Source of the DNA: Neurospora tetrasperma FGSC 2508
Lineage: Eukaryota > Ascomycota > Sordariomycetes > Sordariales > Sordariaceae
Reading direction: 5' to 3'
Assembly (NCBI RefSeq): GCF_000213175.1
Contig: NW_009799179.1
Location: forward strand, 2,725,101-2,789,100
Length of the DNA: 64,000 bases
The notes beneath the pieces were generated by a model. It was not told the origin of the DNA, made no database searches, and was given only the letters and a program-made list of their open reading frames with translations. The position numbers were made by a program, and so were the translations under genes. Position 1 is the first letter of the stretch, and every line of letters begins with the position of its first letter. Below are positions 1-12,462 of this stretch, piece after piece.

Positions 1-3000
1 TATCCTCGGGGGCCTATAAATCTAGATCGAAGGCGAAAGATAATACTCCCTATAATAATTACCGATTAAATTAAAGAATTACTTCGAAATCGGGTAAAAA
101 TTATCGAAGCCTTAAGAATTATTAATTAAAAATATACGAAATAATATAATAAAGCCCGGAAATCAAAGGAATTTAACGTAGGGAATTGGGTTTTATTTAA
201 TATAAAGTATATTAAATAATAACGCCCGAACGCTAAATTAATTAATAAATTTTTAAAATTATTTTAAATTACCGAAATAATTGGGGATAAAAAAATAGTA
301 TACCGATTTATACTCCCTACGTAATATTGAATCTATCCAATATTCCTAATTACCCTACTAGAACCGTATTATAACGACCCCGCTATAGTAGTACTACGAA
401 GAGAAATTATAAATATTAAGGAAGATAATATTTAATATAAAATTAAATCGATTATAAAGTACTGAAGATCCGGCTATTAATATTAATTCTAAGTTAAATA
501 GAAAGGGTATTTAAATAATAAGAATTTGTAAATTCTATAAAAGAATATAAATTACCCGGGCCTTTTCAAGGACTATAAAGTAAGAGAAGTACAACGGTAG
601 AAAGACCGAGGTAGGCTAAATATTAAATTAATAAGAGTTAATTAATTAGAAGTAGGAAAATAACGAATATTCGGCGCTCGGAAACGCAAAGTAAAGATGC
701 AAAACATAGACGTAAGATATAAAGTAGAGACGCAAGATATAGATATAAAACGTAAGGTAAAGATATAAAATATAAATGTAAAATATAGAGTAGAGATATA
801 AATGTAAATATAGGTTAGAGAGGGAAGGTAAATTAGAATTATTATAGAAAATTAATAAAGCGTTAGGAAGAATATAACTTATATTCTCTATTATTACCCC
901 TAAATATAAAATTCTTCAACGGCGCTAGCTATAATCGATATAGGATTAAAACCTATAACTTTAGGAGGAATATTCCTATATACTACCGCGCCTATTAATA
1001 TTATTAATAAATATTACTATACGCTATCTACTCTTTATAATCCTCCTTAATAAATATTAATAACTTATCTAATTTTATATTTATAACTTCCAACTTTCTG
1101 TTAATAATATAATATTATAGGCCTTAACCGTAATTAATAAGGGGGGTAACGTAGATAGGAGGATTTTATACCGAAATACTTATTAGAGAACCGCTATTAC
1201 TATTGAAAGGACTACTACTAATAGTTATTAGACCAATATTATTATTAATATTATTAATAATATAACAGCTGAAATCTTAATACTAATTAATATAAAAATA
1301 ATTAGCGTAGAATATATTAAATAAAATTGTAGGGAGGCTGTTGGTAATTAAGCGTATTTATATTATATTTTAAAAAAATAATATATATTAATATAAGTAC
1401 TATAAGATTTTAATAGGCAAGGGGGTACTAATATTAATAAAGGTTATAATTTTAGCCGCTATAGCCTATAAAACGTTCCGAAGATTATATATACTATAAG
1501 GGACTTCCAATATATATTTACCCTATATTAAAGTATAATATAATCTTTTAATAAATTCTAAAGGGTATTAATAAAGAAGGAAACGAAAAAATAATAAAGA
1601 GGAAGAATTAACCCTTAATTTAATAAATATATAAAGCAATTAAACGAATAATTTTATATAAATTAAGGGGGCCGATATTAACGAACGTTTAAATTAGAGC
1701 AATATTATATTTTAAGTAGGCTAAAGGATAGATATTACTACGGAAAGTTAATAAGAAAGCGTAGGGAGGATAGGGTAATATAGTAAACGGAGGATAAAAG
1801 AAAAAGGAAAAGAATATACTAATTAAATTCGAAAGTAAAGTAGCAATTCGTACGTAGAATAATAATAAAGGTACGTACGTCTATAATAGGGGCTAGCTCT
1901 AACGAAGCGGAGGGGGCAACCGAGGCAACCTTAAAGTTAAGCGGAGGAGAAAAGCTAGCGAATTTATTAGAAGAGGAAATAATAAATATAATTATAAAGA
2001 TAAGGATATAAGAGAGAAGAAGAAAGAGGTAGAAAGAGTAAGTAAAAGGGATATTATATAAATAAAGGAGGAGGTTCTTATACAAATATAAATTGAAGTA
2101 GGCGAATATAAAAGGAAGTAAGGTAAATGAAATTGTAAGTAATAATATATAGCGGGGAAAGGAGTAAACGGGGGAGAATAAAACGAATATAAATAGTAAA
2201 GAGAGAAGGATAGGACGAATAGACGGTAATTATAAACGTGGAAGGTTAAGAAGGAAGGAAGTAAATAAAAGATATATATTCCGGCGTAAGTTAGTAGAAT
2301 ATAATAAATAATTAGAAATAATAGAATTAAGATAGAAAACGTAATAATAGGGCCGGATTGAAGATAAAGGGTAGGATAATTAAGTAAATACTATATAGAC
2401 AGGAAACGTTCGTAGAAGAAAGGGAATATAGGATTATAGAAGGTATAGATATTTTAAGGAGTAAAGGAATAGATAATTAAAGGGAAGAGTACAAATATTA
2501 GAATCGAAGGAAGGGAATAGAAGTCCTATAGATAGAACCTATAAGGGGGGGGGGTTGTATTAAAATACCCTAAGCCTTCCAGCGCTACAATACTAACGCT
2601 CGCAACCTAACTAACTTTATTAAGTAAGGGTCTTAAATAATCAACAATAATAGTTAGTAATAATTATTATAATTAGGCTATTAATATTTCAATTCGTCCT
2701 TTAGTATCTTTATTTAATTATTAACCTAAACCGGCTAGCTATAATACCTCAAGCTTAATAATAACGGCTAGCTATAATTATCATAATTAAACTACTAAAG
2801 CCTCAAACGAAGGTCTTAAGCAACCGACGATAGCGGCTAGCTATAGTATCGCGATTAGGCTACTAGTACTACAATTTATCCTTTAGTATCTTTGTTTAAT
2901 TATTAATCTAAACCGGCTAACTATAATACTTCAAACTCTTTAACGCCGTAATACCAATACTCTCCATCGCCTTATTAAGCTTCTACCTAAAAGTATTATA

Positions 3001-3300
3001 CTAATTAACGCTCTCTTACGCCTTATTAAACTTCTATTTAGAAGCGTTATACTAATTAACACTCTTTATCGCTTTACTAAACTTCTATTTAGAAACGTTA
3101 TACTAATTAACATTCTCTAACGTTTTATTAAACTTTTACCTAAAAGTATTATACTAACTAATACTCTTTTATATCTTACTAAATTTCTACTTAAAAGCGT
3201 TATACCGACCGACGTTTACTATTACTATAGAAGTTCTAAGGATGGAACTTATAAGGAGGGGGGTTGTATTAAAAGGCTAAAGGGTAACCGCCGGAGAAAG
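1..3300 (+). mobile_element. Ty3/gypsy LTR-retrotransposon fossil, 3' portion, running off the left edge
   Basis: AT-rich, RIP-decayed DNA. Conceptual reading of about 1-600 on the plus strand resembles the C-terminal part of a gypsy integrase followed by a chromodomain-like stretch, so this is the 3' end of a pol region. A purine tract with a 10-G run (about 2545-2554) is followed by TGTATTAAAA at 2556, which looks like the polypurine tract and the start of the 3' LTR. A second, similar purine tract plus TGTATTAAAA lies at 3252-3274. The LTR end and any target duplication could not be fixed. The element is broken throughout. Coding capacity between about 850 and 2540 is not recognised, and short A/G-rich degenerate repeats occupy about 690-830. 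Confidence 0.65.
2950..3204. repeat. Tandem repeat, five units of 51 bp
   Basis: Units begin at 2950, 3001, 3052, 3103 and 3154, each 51 bp and ending in a TTATA-like pentamer. The units differ from each other mainly by C/T and G/A transitions, as expected after RIP. A degenerate related unit is visible just after the first LTR-like start (about 2583) and another near 3313-3366, so the array probably lies inside LTR or subterminal sequence of the gypsy fossil. The first unit is the most diverged at its 5' end. Confidence 0.8.
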
Positions 3301-3599
3301 GATATTATAATGCTATAATACTAATACTCTATTTTATTTAACTAAACCCTTACTTAAAAGTATTATAACGGCCGGTACCCTTTTTCGCCTAATTAATCTT
3401 CAATTTAATAATATTAGAATATTTAACGAAATAGGTTTGTAAGAAGGATAATTTAACGCTATATTAAAGCGGTATACTAATATAAAACTCTATAACTCTT
3501 AATTATAATGGAATAAAGTTTATATTAATATAAAAGAAGTTCGAAAGAGCTTCGTTCTTTATAGTTAGTAACTATTAATACATCTTTAAATTAACCCCT

Positions 3600-4172
3600 A
3601 ATTTACTATCCCCTACGTATAACTACGACCGTAGTCACTTCAGCCTACCTTCCTCCTACATTCTAATATTATAGTACCGGCCGAGGGAACAGTTAAGCAA
3701 GTAGGGCGGTCAACTATAGCGTGGTAGGGCGCTTAACGAGACCGTGTGGCGTTGTCCGGGTCTAGAGTAGGTGGGAGACTAGAGAATATACTATATCGAG
3801 GGCGTGGAGACGCACTGCGTGCCGGCGGCGGGCGGATTCTAGTAGTAGGGGGGTAGGTGGCAGACTAGCCTCCCAATAGAGAATAGCTAGGCGAGTTATC
3901 CTCTAAACCGGTAAATTGGAGCGGATTACTATATTAATAGCCTTCTATATCTTCCCTACGAGGTTTGAAAGCCCGTTATTAACTAAAGGGAAGTCCCCTT
4001 GTTTCTAGTATAGCGAATGCTTTTTATAGCCCGGCTACTAGATTTTTAAACTAAAGAGCGCCTTCGGGAGGACGACGGCCTTTATTGCCTTAACTATAGA
4101 GCCTAAGGGGGCGCTATAGTAGATTCTATTAAGGCTACGGATGTACTACACCACTTGTTTCGCGAAGGTAAG
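3600..4172 (-). mobile_element. LINE (non-LTR retrotransposon) fossil, 3' segment
   Basis: Read on the minus strand, about 4130-4060 gives a frame like the segment just after the reverse transcriptase in Tad1-type fungal LINEs (a KAVVLPKALF-like string). A relatively GC-rich island at about 3680-3880 lies further downstream and may be the RNase H or C-terminal region. The segment ends exactly at the 5' LTR of the gypsy element (4173) and continues on its other side at 12463, so the two pieces are one LINE split by that insertion. Its 3' end is not resolved; 3600 is an estimate. The Tad1-clade assignment is from general resemblance only. Confidence 0.65.
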
Positions 4173-4409
4173 TATTATAGCCTAGATCTATAACACTTAA
4201 GTTATAAAGGTTCCAGTTACGTAGCGGCGCGCTACCTTCGCGGCACGCCCCACTAAGATAAGGCTCGGCGCGTATATATATTTAGTCGTATATAGCTAGC
4301 CCACTTTTATACTTTCCCCTCTTTCTTTCTTTAGCTTTAATTTTGTATTTAATTAGTACTACGAACCTCCTTAAATTAGCTTTCTCTTATACTCGTATAT
4401 GCCTTTATA
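4173..4409 (+). repeat. 5' LTR of the gypsy element
   Basis: Aligns without gaps to 12226-12462. About 34 of 237 positions differ, and every difference I counted is a transition. The ends read as TA...TA where TG...CA would be expected before RIP. The preceding GTAAG matches the five bases after the 3' LTR. Confidence 0.9.
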
Positions 4410-7400
4410 TAAAATTAAAACTAACTAAACGTTATACGACCGGGGATAGTAATTATAATATCCTAAAAACCCCTTCGACCCCCGAAGTTATAATTTTAAA
4501 TATTGTTTCGCAACGAAAACCCAATAGCCGTTCGACTAATTAAATCAGTAAGTATTTAAGTTACGACTTGAAATTATAGTGCGTACCTATTATTAGAAAA
4601 TCTTGCTGAGAGATCTGTATTTTTTGCGATTACGCTTAAGAATCTAGAATTTAAACTCCGAAATAGTAACGAACCCTAATAGTTAGCCTAAGGGTAGCCC
4701 GACGGTAGAAAGCTATACCCTCTATAAAAATAATAAAATTAAAACCCTATCGCCCGCTATTATATACCCTAATTTACCTTCAATAGAATCTATCGACCCC
4801 TTACTTTTAACCCCCTCTATTAGTAATTATAATAAAAATTATAAAAGCCCTAATTCCAACTTTATAATTTATAATCTATCTACTTTATACGAACGTATTA
4901 ATATTTAGTAATAGGTTACCCCTAACCGTCCTCCCCCTAAGAATTAAACTATAGGCGGCCCGTTAGAAGAGACGTAATTAATCTGCTATTGTAAAATACG
5001 TTTTAGTATCGAATTTATTCGGGATTTTCGTAATAAAATACTAGCTACTAACTCCTTTATTAAAAATATATTATTTAATATTTAGAAATTTAATAAAATA
5101 GTCCCCGCTATCCTATAAGAGCGTTCTAACCCGAAGATAAAAGATTTCGCTATTTTTATATTAGCCTAGATATATAACTTCTATTAGGCGAACGTAATTC
5201 CTATAATCGGAGAGAAACGTCTCGCTCTATTTTTCGACGATTTAATAAGTAACGTTACTAATTATACTAACTATATAATTAATAATTTCAAAAACCGTTA
5301 CAACTTCAGTTATATCTATTTCCAACCGGTTATAAATAATAGTTAAAAGTTAAGTACTTTTAAAATTTATAAAGGGATAATAACCTCTACCTAGTTTATA
5401 AGTATATATAATAAAGACCCTATTATAATATAAAATAAGATTCGCCTTCGTTTTCTTTTTCTATAAACATTCTATATATTTATTAATAATTTAGTAGAAA
5501 TAACCGGCTATATTAACGCTATAGTCCGAAAGATATACTCTTTTATTATTTATTTTATTTAAAAGACGAAGGAATAAAACGCGATTATTACTAAAATTAA
5601 AAATAAGCGCAATATTATTATTATAATTTTTTCGTAGTAATATTGACCTTTCAAAACGTTTAATCGATATTAAGGCCGAATATTAGCAATTAGAAGAGGA
5701 CTTATACGAAGAATGCGAAAAGGTTAAATATTACTATAACTCTTACAACTAATTTCTATCAGATATAGCAGAAGACTACAATTATCGTATTAATAAAACT
5801 ATAAAATTCTATATTAATACTTTAAGCGCCGAACGTACTACGAATTAAATAGAAATTACCTAATTAAAAAGTAAAATTAATACGTTAATAATTAAATTAA
5901 ATAACGCTAAGGTACAAATTATACTACCTTCTCCGGTCGTTCCGATTCAAACTAATAAACATTATACTGAATTAGAGGACAAAATTAGGAAATTAAAGAC
6001 CGAACTAATCCCCTTAAAAGAAGAGAAAAAGGCTACTAATATTTTTAATAATCTCTTACGCTATAAAATATAAGTATTAAAAAATAAAGTTATTATATTA
6101 GAGAAAATTAATAAATTTCTTAAGCGTTCCTTAGTAATTAAAGATACTCCTATACTATATACTTCGGTCGAAATTCCCCCTCTCTCTAAGACCTTAGAAT
6201 AGGAATTTGTACGTAAATTTATAAAGTCTACGTTGAATAACCTTTATTAGAAACCCTGTGTCTAAATTTCAATGAATATTAAAATTGGAGACGTTATTAA
6301 TAAAGTTCCAATATCTATTAAGAAAGGCCGTACTACTAAAGGTAAGGGAAGAGGTTATTAAGGATAAATAGTAGGAGCCGGCGACTCTAATAACAATCCT
6401 AATTTAAAGGATTCTAACGATTCTAATAGTAATAATAATAATAGCGAGGATAATAAATGTTACGAATTATATCCTTCCCAATCCCCCTCTAATCGTTCCT
6501 TATATTCCAATTCTAAACGATCTTCTTATTCGTTCGAATTTACCTATAATAAGAAATCTATTAAAGTACTTAATATTCCCTATTTCTATAGAGATAAGAG
6601 TAAGGATAAGGTATTCTTTAAAATATAGTTTTTTTAAATTTATAGTATATTTAAAGTTAACGCCGATTATTTTACAATTAAGAAAGCGGTATTTAACGTT
6701 ATCGTTAGTCGCCTAACCGGACAGGCCGCTAATAATATTCTTCCCTTTATTTATAAATACTATAATTAACCGCCCTATTTAAATATAATAAAGTAATTAT
6801 TAGACTACCTAAAAGCTAATTATATAGATAATAATACGGAAGAGAAGGTTAATATAGAATTCGAAAAGTTAATTATAAAGATTAGTAAACGTTTTTAGGA
6901 TTTTAAGATCAAGTTTATCCGTCTTATAAAATAAGTTTATATTCCTAAGAATTATTAGAAGCTAATTATAAAGTAGAAGCTGCTCCAACGTTTGTACGAA
7001 CCTATAATTACTACCTACTTAGACTCCGGCAAAACGTTTGAAAACTACTATATTATTATCTAATTTATCGACGAAAGCTATTAATTAGATTCTATATCTT
7101 CGAACTCTAACTTTTTAAGAAAATCCCGTTATAGTAACTCCTTAAGCTCTAAACTAATTAGTATTCCCGTCCGAAATAGATTTCTAATTTTATCTTTTGT
7201 TTATAAAAAACCTATTCTCGAAGAGGTTTATAAACTATAAACTAAAGGAAAATATTTTATATACTAGAAGGAGGGCTACTAATAAATAGAATATCCCAAG
7301 TATCAACTCGTGGAAAAAGCGGTAGAGTAATATAAGGTTGTATAATTTAATATATTACTAGTAACCCTCCCGGACGTCCCCGAGGGTATAGAAATTATAG

Positions 7401-10400
7401 GATCTAATTTAGAGGATTTTAAAAAGGAGAATAATTAGGCGGATAAGGAATTTAAGGATACGAAACATTAATTACCCTAAAGTAATTAATTTCCTTTCTA
7501 AGGCAAATATTGATTAATATAGAAAAAGAAACAATAAAGTAAGTAGTATTTAATAGCCCTACTTTCTAATTGAATAATTATTTAAGTAAAGGATTATTTT
7601 TTCTAATTAAATACAATATAATTTAAAATAAGATATTTATTTCTACTATAAAAATATTAATTAATATAGGAGCGGATATATATCTTATTATAAATAACGC
7701 TTTTATAGAAAGACTATACTATTTACAATTTAGGTTATATACGGAATTTAAACCTAGCTACGTTATTCCTTATTGGAAAGCGAAGCCCGACGTAATTAAT
7801 TAAGCCTTAAATAGTTATTTGAATATTTAATAATATAAATTCTATAACGAATAATTAATTATACTATTAAGCTTCACTAAAAATATAATTATAGGAAAAC
7901 TACAATTAGAGCGCTATTAAATATTAGTCGATTATTATAACTGTCTTCTCCACTTCCCCAACTCTCTAATTCCGGCTCTAGAAATTCGAAATTTATAGAT
8001 AAAACCAATTCGACTATTAATTAATCCGGAGTATCAAAAGGATATTATCCGAAGGGATGCCCTAATAGCGTAGGAGGATAAAAGAAGGAAGGATAGTACC
8101 TTATTATAAATCCGTTAATCGAAAGAGGAAAATATTATGGATTTTGAATAATTTATAGAAGAAATAAAAGGGTAGGACGATAGTAAGTAAGCTAAAGAGG
8201 AAGTGGGAACTATAGAATATAGCTTTCGGAATACTTCCTAGGAAGAATAATTATTATAAACGAGGATTATAGAGTTAGAATAAGAGCGTAATACCCAACC
8301 CCTTCTCTGTCCAATTATAACCCCTAATAACGATTTACTTAAGGATTAGTATTTAAAAACTATTTATATAATAAAGTATCGTACTTAGGGAATTACAGTC
8401 TCCTAAATTGAATAGATAGAGTAGGAACTATTCGACGAAATTAAATATAAGTATACCTTAGAGATTGAAATAGCGATTATAGAGAGTAAATACCTATGGG
8501 TAAAGAGGTAAGCCCCAACTAACCCCCCTTACCCACTTACTAATTAGGAAGGCTTATATCGCCTAAAGAAAATATTCGGGTAGATTAAAAAACGCTCCAA
8601 AAATATAACTATTGTAAATATAATTACCTTTAATTACTATTTTAATTACGGAGCTAAGGCCGAATTTATAAGTCTTTATGAAATTAATAGAATTATTAAT
8701 AGTCTAAAGACCTAAATACTACTTTTAAATAACAAGGAGTACTGATAATTAGTATTAGAAAAACTCCCGCAATAGTATTATACTTATATTGATGTATTTA
8801 GTAAATTCCATTCCAATATATTGCTCAAATACTGTAAAAAAGTCGATTATTAAATTCTATTTAAGGAAAGGAAATTATTAATAAATTTTAATTATAATTC
8901 TCTAGATAAGATAATATTAGAGGAATTAGAGGAGTATTAAAAGTATATTATTAAAAACCTCTAGAAAGGCTTTATCAAAGTTAGTTCGGCCCTTTAGGCT
9001 GCTCTAGTTCTATTTATACTTAAAGCTAACGGAGGATTGTAATTCTACGTAAATTACTAGAAATTAAACGCCTTATTTAAGAAGGATTATTACCCCCTAC
9101 TGCTTATCGATAAAACTATAGTTCAAATTGGGTAAGCTAAAATATTCTCGAAGATCGATATATAATAAGCCTTCTACTATATCCGGATGTACCCTAACTA
9201 TAAGGATCTAACTATATTCCGGACCCGGTACGGATCCTACCGTTATAAAATTCTACCCTTTGGTCTTACTAGAGGACCGTCCTCTTTCTAAAATTTTATT
9301 AATAATATACTAGTAAATTACTTAGATATCTTTTATAACGTTTATATTAATAATATTCTAATTTATTTAGAAAATATTTAGGACTACGAGGGATACGTTA
9401 AAAAGGTATTAGACCGGTTTAGGGACGCTAGCCTACAGGCCGATATTAAAAAGTGTAAATTTGGTATAATTTATACTAAATTCTTAGACTTTATTATTAA
9501 TACGGATAGTATTTCAGTAGATCCCGAAAAAATTATAGTAATTAAGGAATAGCAATAGCCAACGACGGTAAAGGGGGTATAAACCTTCTTAAACTTCTAT
9601 AATTTCTACTATAAATTTATTTGTAATTATAATTATATAATATATTTATTAATAAACCTAATAAAAAAGGATTCCCCTTTTAAATAAATAGAGTATTATT
9701 AAGAAGCCTTTAACTACCTTAAATAGGCATTATTAGCCGCCCTGGTATTATCTTATTTTAAATATAATTAGGAGATAAAAATTGAAACGGACGTATCCAA
9801 TAGTATATATATAAGTATGATAAGCTAGAAATAAAACAACGGGGAATAATACCCTATTACCTTCTATTTAGAAATAATAGTACTAACGGAGCTAAATTAC
9901 CCAATTTATAATAAGGAGTTATTCGTAGTAATAAAGGCTTTTAAATAATAACGACCGGAGTTAAAAGGGGTAACCCTATTTATAATTATTACTAATTACT
10001 AAGTATTAAAATTCTTCGGTAATAAGAAACTCCTAAATAAGCGCTAAATACGCTAGGTTAAGAGGTTTTCTAAATACTAATTCAAAATAACCTACCGACT
10101 AAATAAAAAAAATATCGTAGCTGATACATTATTACGCAAGTTCGAGGATCTAAAAATAATAAAGGTTAGGAAGGAGGATTAATATATATTATAAATATTA
10201 AAACCCAACGATAAAGGCTTCTTTATATTCGCTAGAAATAAGGAAAACACTCTAATTATAGAATTATATACTATCTTATACTTAGGAGCGGCTATTATTG
10301 TACGAAGTTCGGTAGAAGTAGCGATATTAAATAAATTAAACGAATAGGAGGACGATTTACTTACTACTCTTTTAAAAATAGTTTTAATTAATAAATTACT

Positions 10401-12225
10401 AACTTTAAACTGTATATCTAATTTAATTTATATATTCCGGGCTAAAATTAGTATAGCGGATATATTCTTCTCCTTAGAAAACGGTTTATTCTATTATAAG
10501 GGGAAATTAATCGTCCTAGAAAATAAGAATATCCGAACCTATCTTTTATATAATATCTATACCTAATTAGCTACTACGTACTTAAGAAAAGTAAAAATGT
10601 AGCGATTAGTATAAAAGTAATATTAGTAGCCTATAATAATTTTGGATATAAATTAATATATATTAAACTATTAGGAATATAAATTTTTAAAGTACTTTAG
10701 GGATAAAATACTAAGGAAGTTCCACTCTATTCCTTTTACTGAAGGGCGTTTGTAAATAAATATTATCGTTGATTTTAAATTGATGTTAACCGATAAGAAA
10801 GGATATAATGATATAATAATAATAGTAGACTATTTTATAAAAATCTTTTAGTATGTTCCGTATAAAAATATAGTAATAGTGCAATAAACGGTCTAAATAT
10901 ATTACTAAGGCCCGTTCTGTATATTTAACTACCTGGAGGAAATTATTAGTAATTAGGGATTTTAATTTATATTCGACTTTATATAGGAGTTAGCTAAATT
11001 GCTAAGAGTTATATAGAAATTAATTAGCCCGGGCTATTTGTAAATAGTAAGATAGGTAAAAATTATAAACTAATATTTAAACTAAAAGCTCCGCCCCTAT
11101 ATTAATTATAGTTAAAATAATCAGTCGCTAATTATATTTATATTAAATATAATTCAAGTAGCCTTACTATATAAAAGTCTAGCCGGCTTATTACTATATA
11201 AGGTAATAATAGGCTTTTTAAAATTAATATCCTTTAATTAGAAAAATCGAACTCGCTTAACGGGGTTGCCCTCCCGCGAGAAAATTAATAGGTTGGAAGC
11301 CTAAGATATTGTCCGACGTTTAATAAATATTTGGGATATGGTGATATAGGCTATTAATAAAGTTTAATAGTAGTAAATAGTTTAAGTAAACTACTATAGG
11401 AGAAACCTGGATTTTGGTATAGGGGATAGGGTTTTTATTATTAAGAAGAATTAATTAATAGATCGCTCTAATAATAAATTAAATTACCCGCTAACTAGGA
11501 TCTTATATTATATTAAATTTATAAAGGGATATTCGTACGAATTAGAGTTGCCGTACTTATAGAAAAGCTGTAGGGTCTTTTACGCCGACCGTTTCCGTAG
11601 GGTATACGAAAACCCGTTACTGGAATAAGTAAAGTAGAATCCTATAAGCGAAATCCTTATAAGTAATAGAGAAGAAGAATAGGAAGTTTATAAGGTATTA
11701 TTATTAAAGATGGTAGATGGTAAATTATAGTATTAGATTGAGTAGAGAGAATAAGATTCTGATTTAGAATAGTATTTAGTAGAAAGCTTTAAAAATACGG
11801 TAGAAGTATTATAAAATTACTACGAAGAATACCCGGATAAGTTAGGACTACTAATATAATTGTAGTAATAGATTGCGGGGGAAAGGGAGGATTATTATAA
11901 TGATAATGAATTAAGATTAGCGAGACGAATAATACGTAGGAGGAAATAAATTATAATTTTTTTTTGATAAAGGAAATTAATATTAGGATAGATTAATAAT
12001 AGGCAGTGTAGGACGGTTCTATTAATAAGTTAACGACGATTGTAGGATTGGACGGATAATATAGTAGAATTAATATTCTTACTCCGAGGGTATTTAATAT
12101 ATTTGGAAAGCGAGAGGTCGTAGGTTTAAAATAGGCTTGCGTTAGAAAGGTTTTTCTTTATTTTTTATACTTTTAACTCTTATTCTCGGTTCTAGGTCTA
12201 AGCCTTCTAATGGAGGGGGGGGTAA

Positions 12226-12462
12226 TATTATAGCCCAGATCTATAATACCTAGGTTATAGAGGTTCTAATTACGTGGCGGCGTACTACCTTCGCGGCACG
12301 CCCTACTAAGATAGGGCTCGGCGCGTATACGTATTTAGTTATATATAGCCAGCCCACCTTTATACTTTCCCCTTTTTCTTTCTTTAGCTTTGATTTTATA
12401 TTTAATTAGTACTATAAACCTCCTTGAGCTGGCTTTCTCTTGTGCTCGTGTGCGCCCTCATA
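12226..12462 (+). repeat. 3' LTR of the gypsy element
   Basis: Gap-free partner of 4173-4409. It keeps more G and C than the 5' copy, so it was hit less heavily by RIP. It is preceded by a G-rich polypurine tract and followed by the target duplication GTAAG at 12463-12467. Confidence 0.9.

Larger units (their letters stand above)
4173..12462 (+). mobile_element. Ty3/gypsy LTR retrotransposon, full length, RIP-ruined fossil
   Basis: An 8290-bp element flanked by the 5-bp target duplication GTAAG (4168-4172 and 12463-12467). Each LTR is 237 bp. The parts follow the gypsy order on the plus strand: a gag-like region (about 4950-7500, with a long charged and coiled stretch), a protease-like segment near 7650-7700, a reverse transcriptase core around 9000-9550, RNase H about 9770-10150, an integrase region about 10700-11350, and a C-terminal or chromodomain-like tail to about 11900. 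A polypurine tract (about 12212-12222) sits just before the 3' LTR. It is broken by very many RIP-type changes, certainly hundreds. LTR divergence cannot be used as a clock, because the differences are RIP transitions. It inserted after the LINE it interrupts. Confidence 0.9.
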
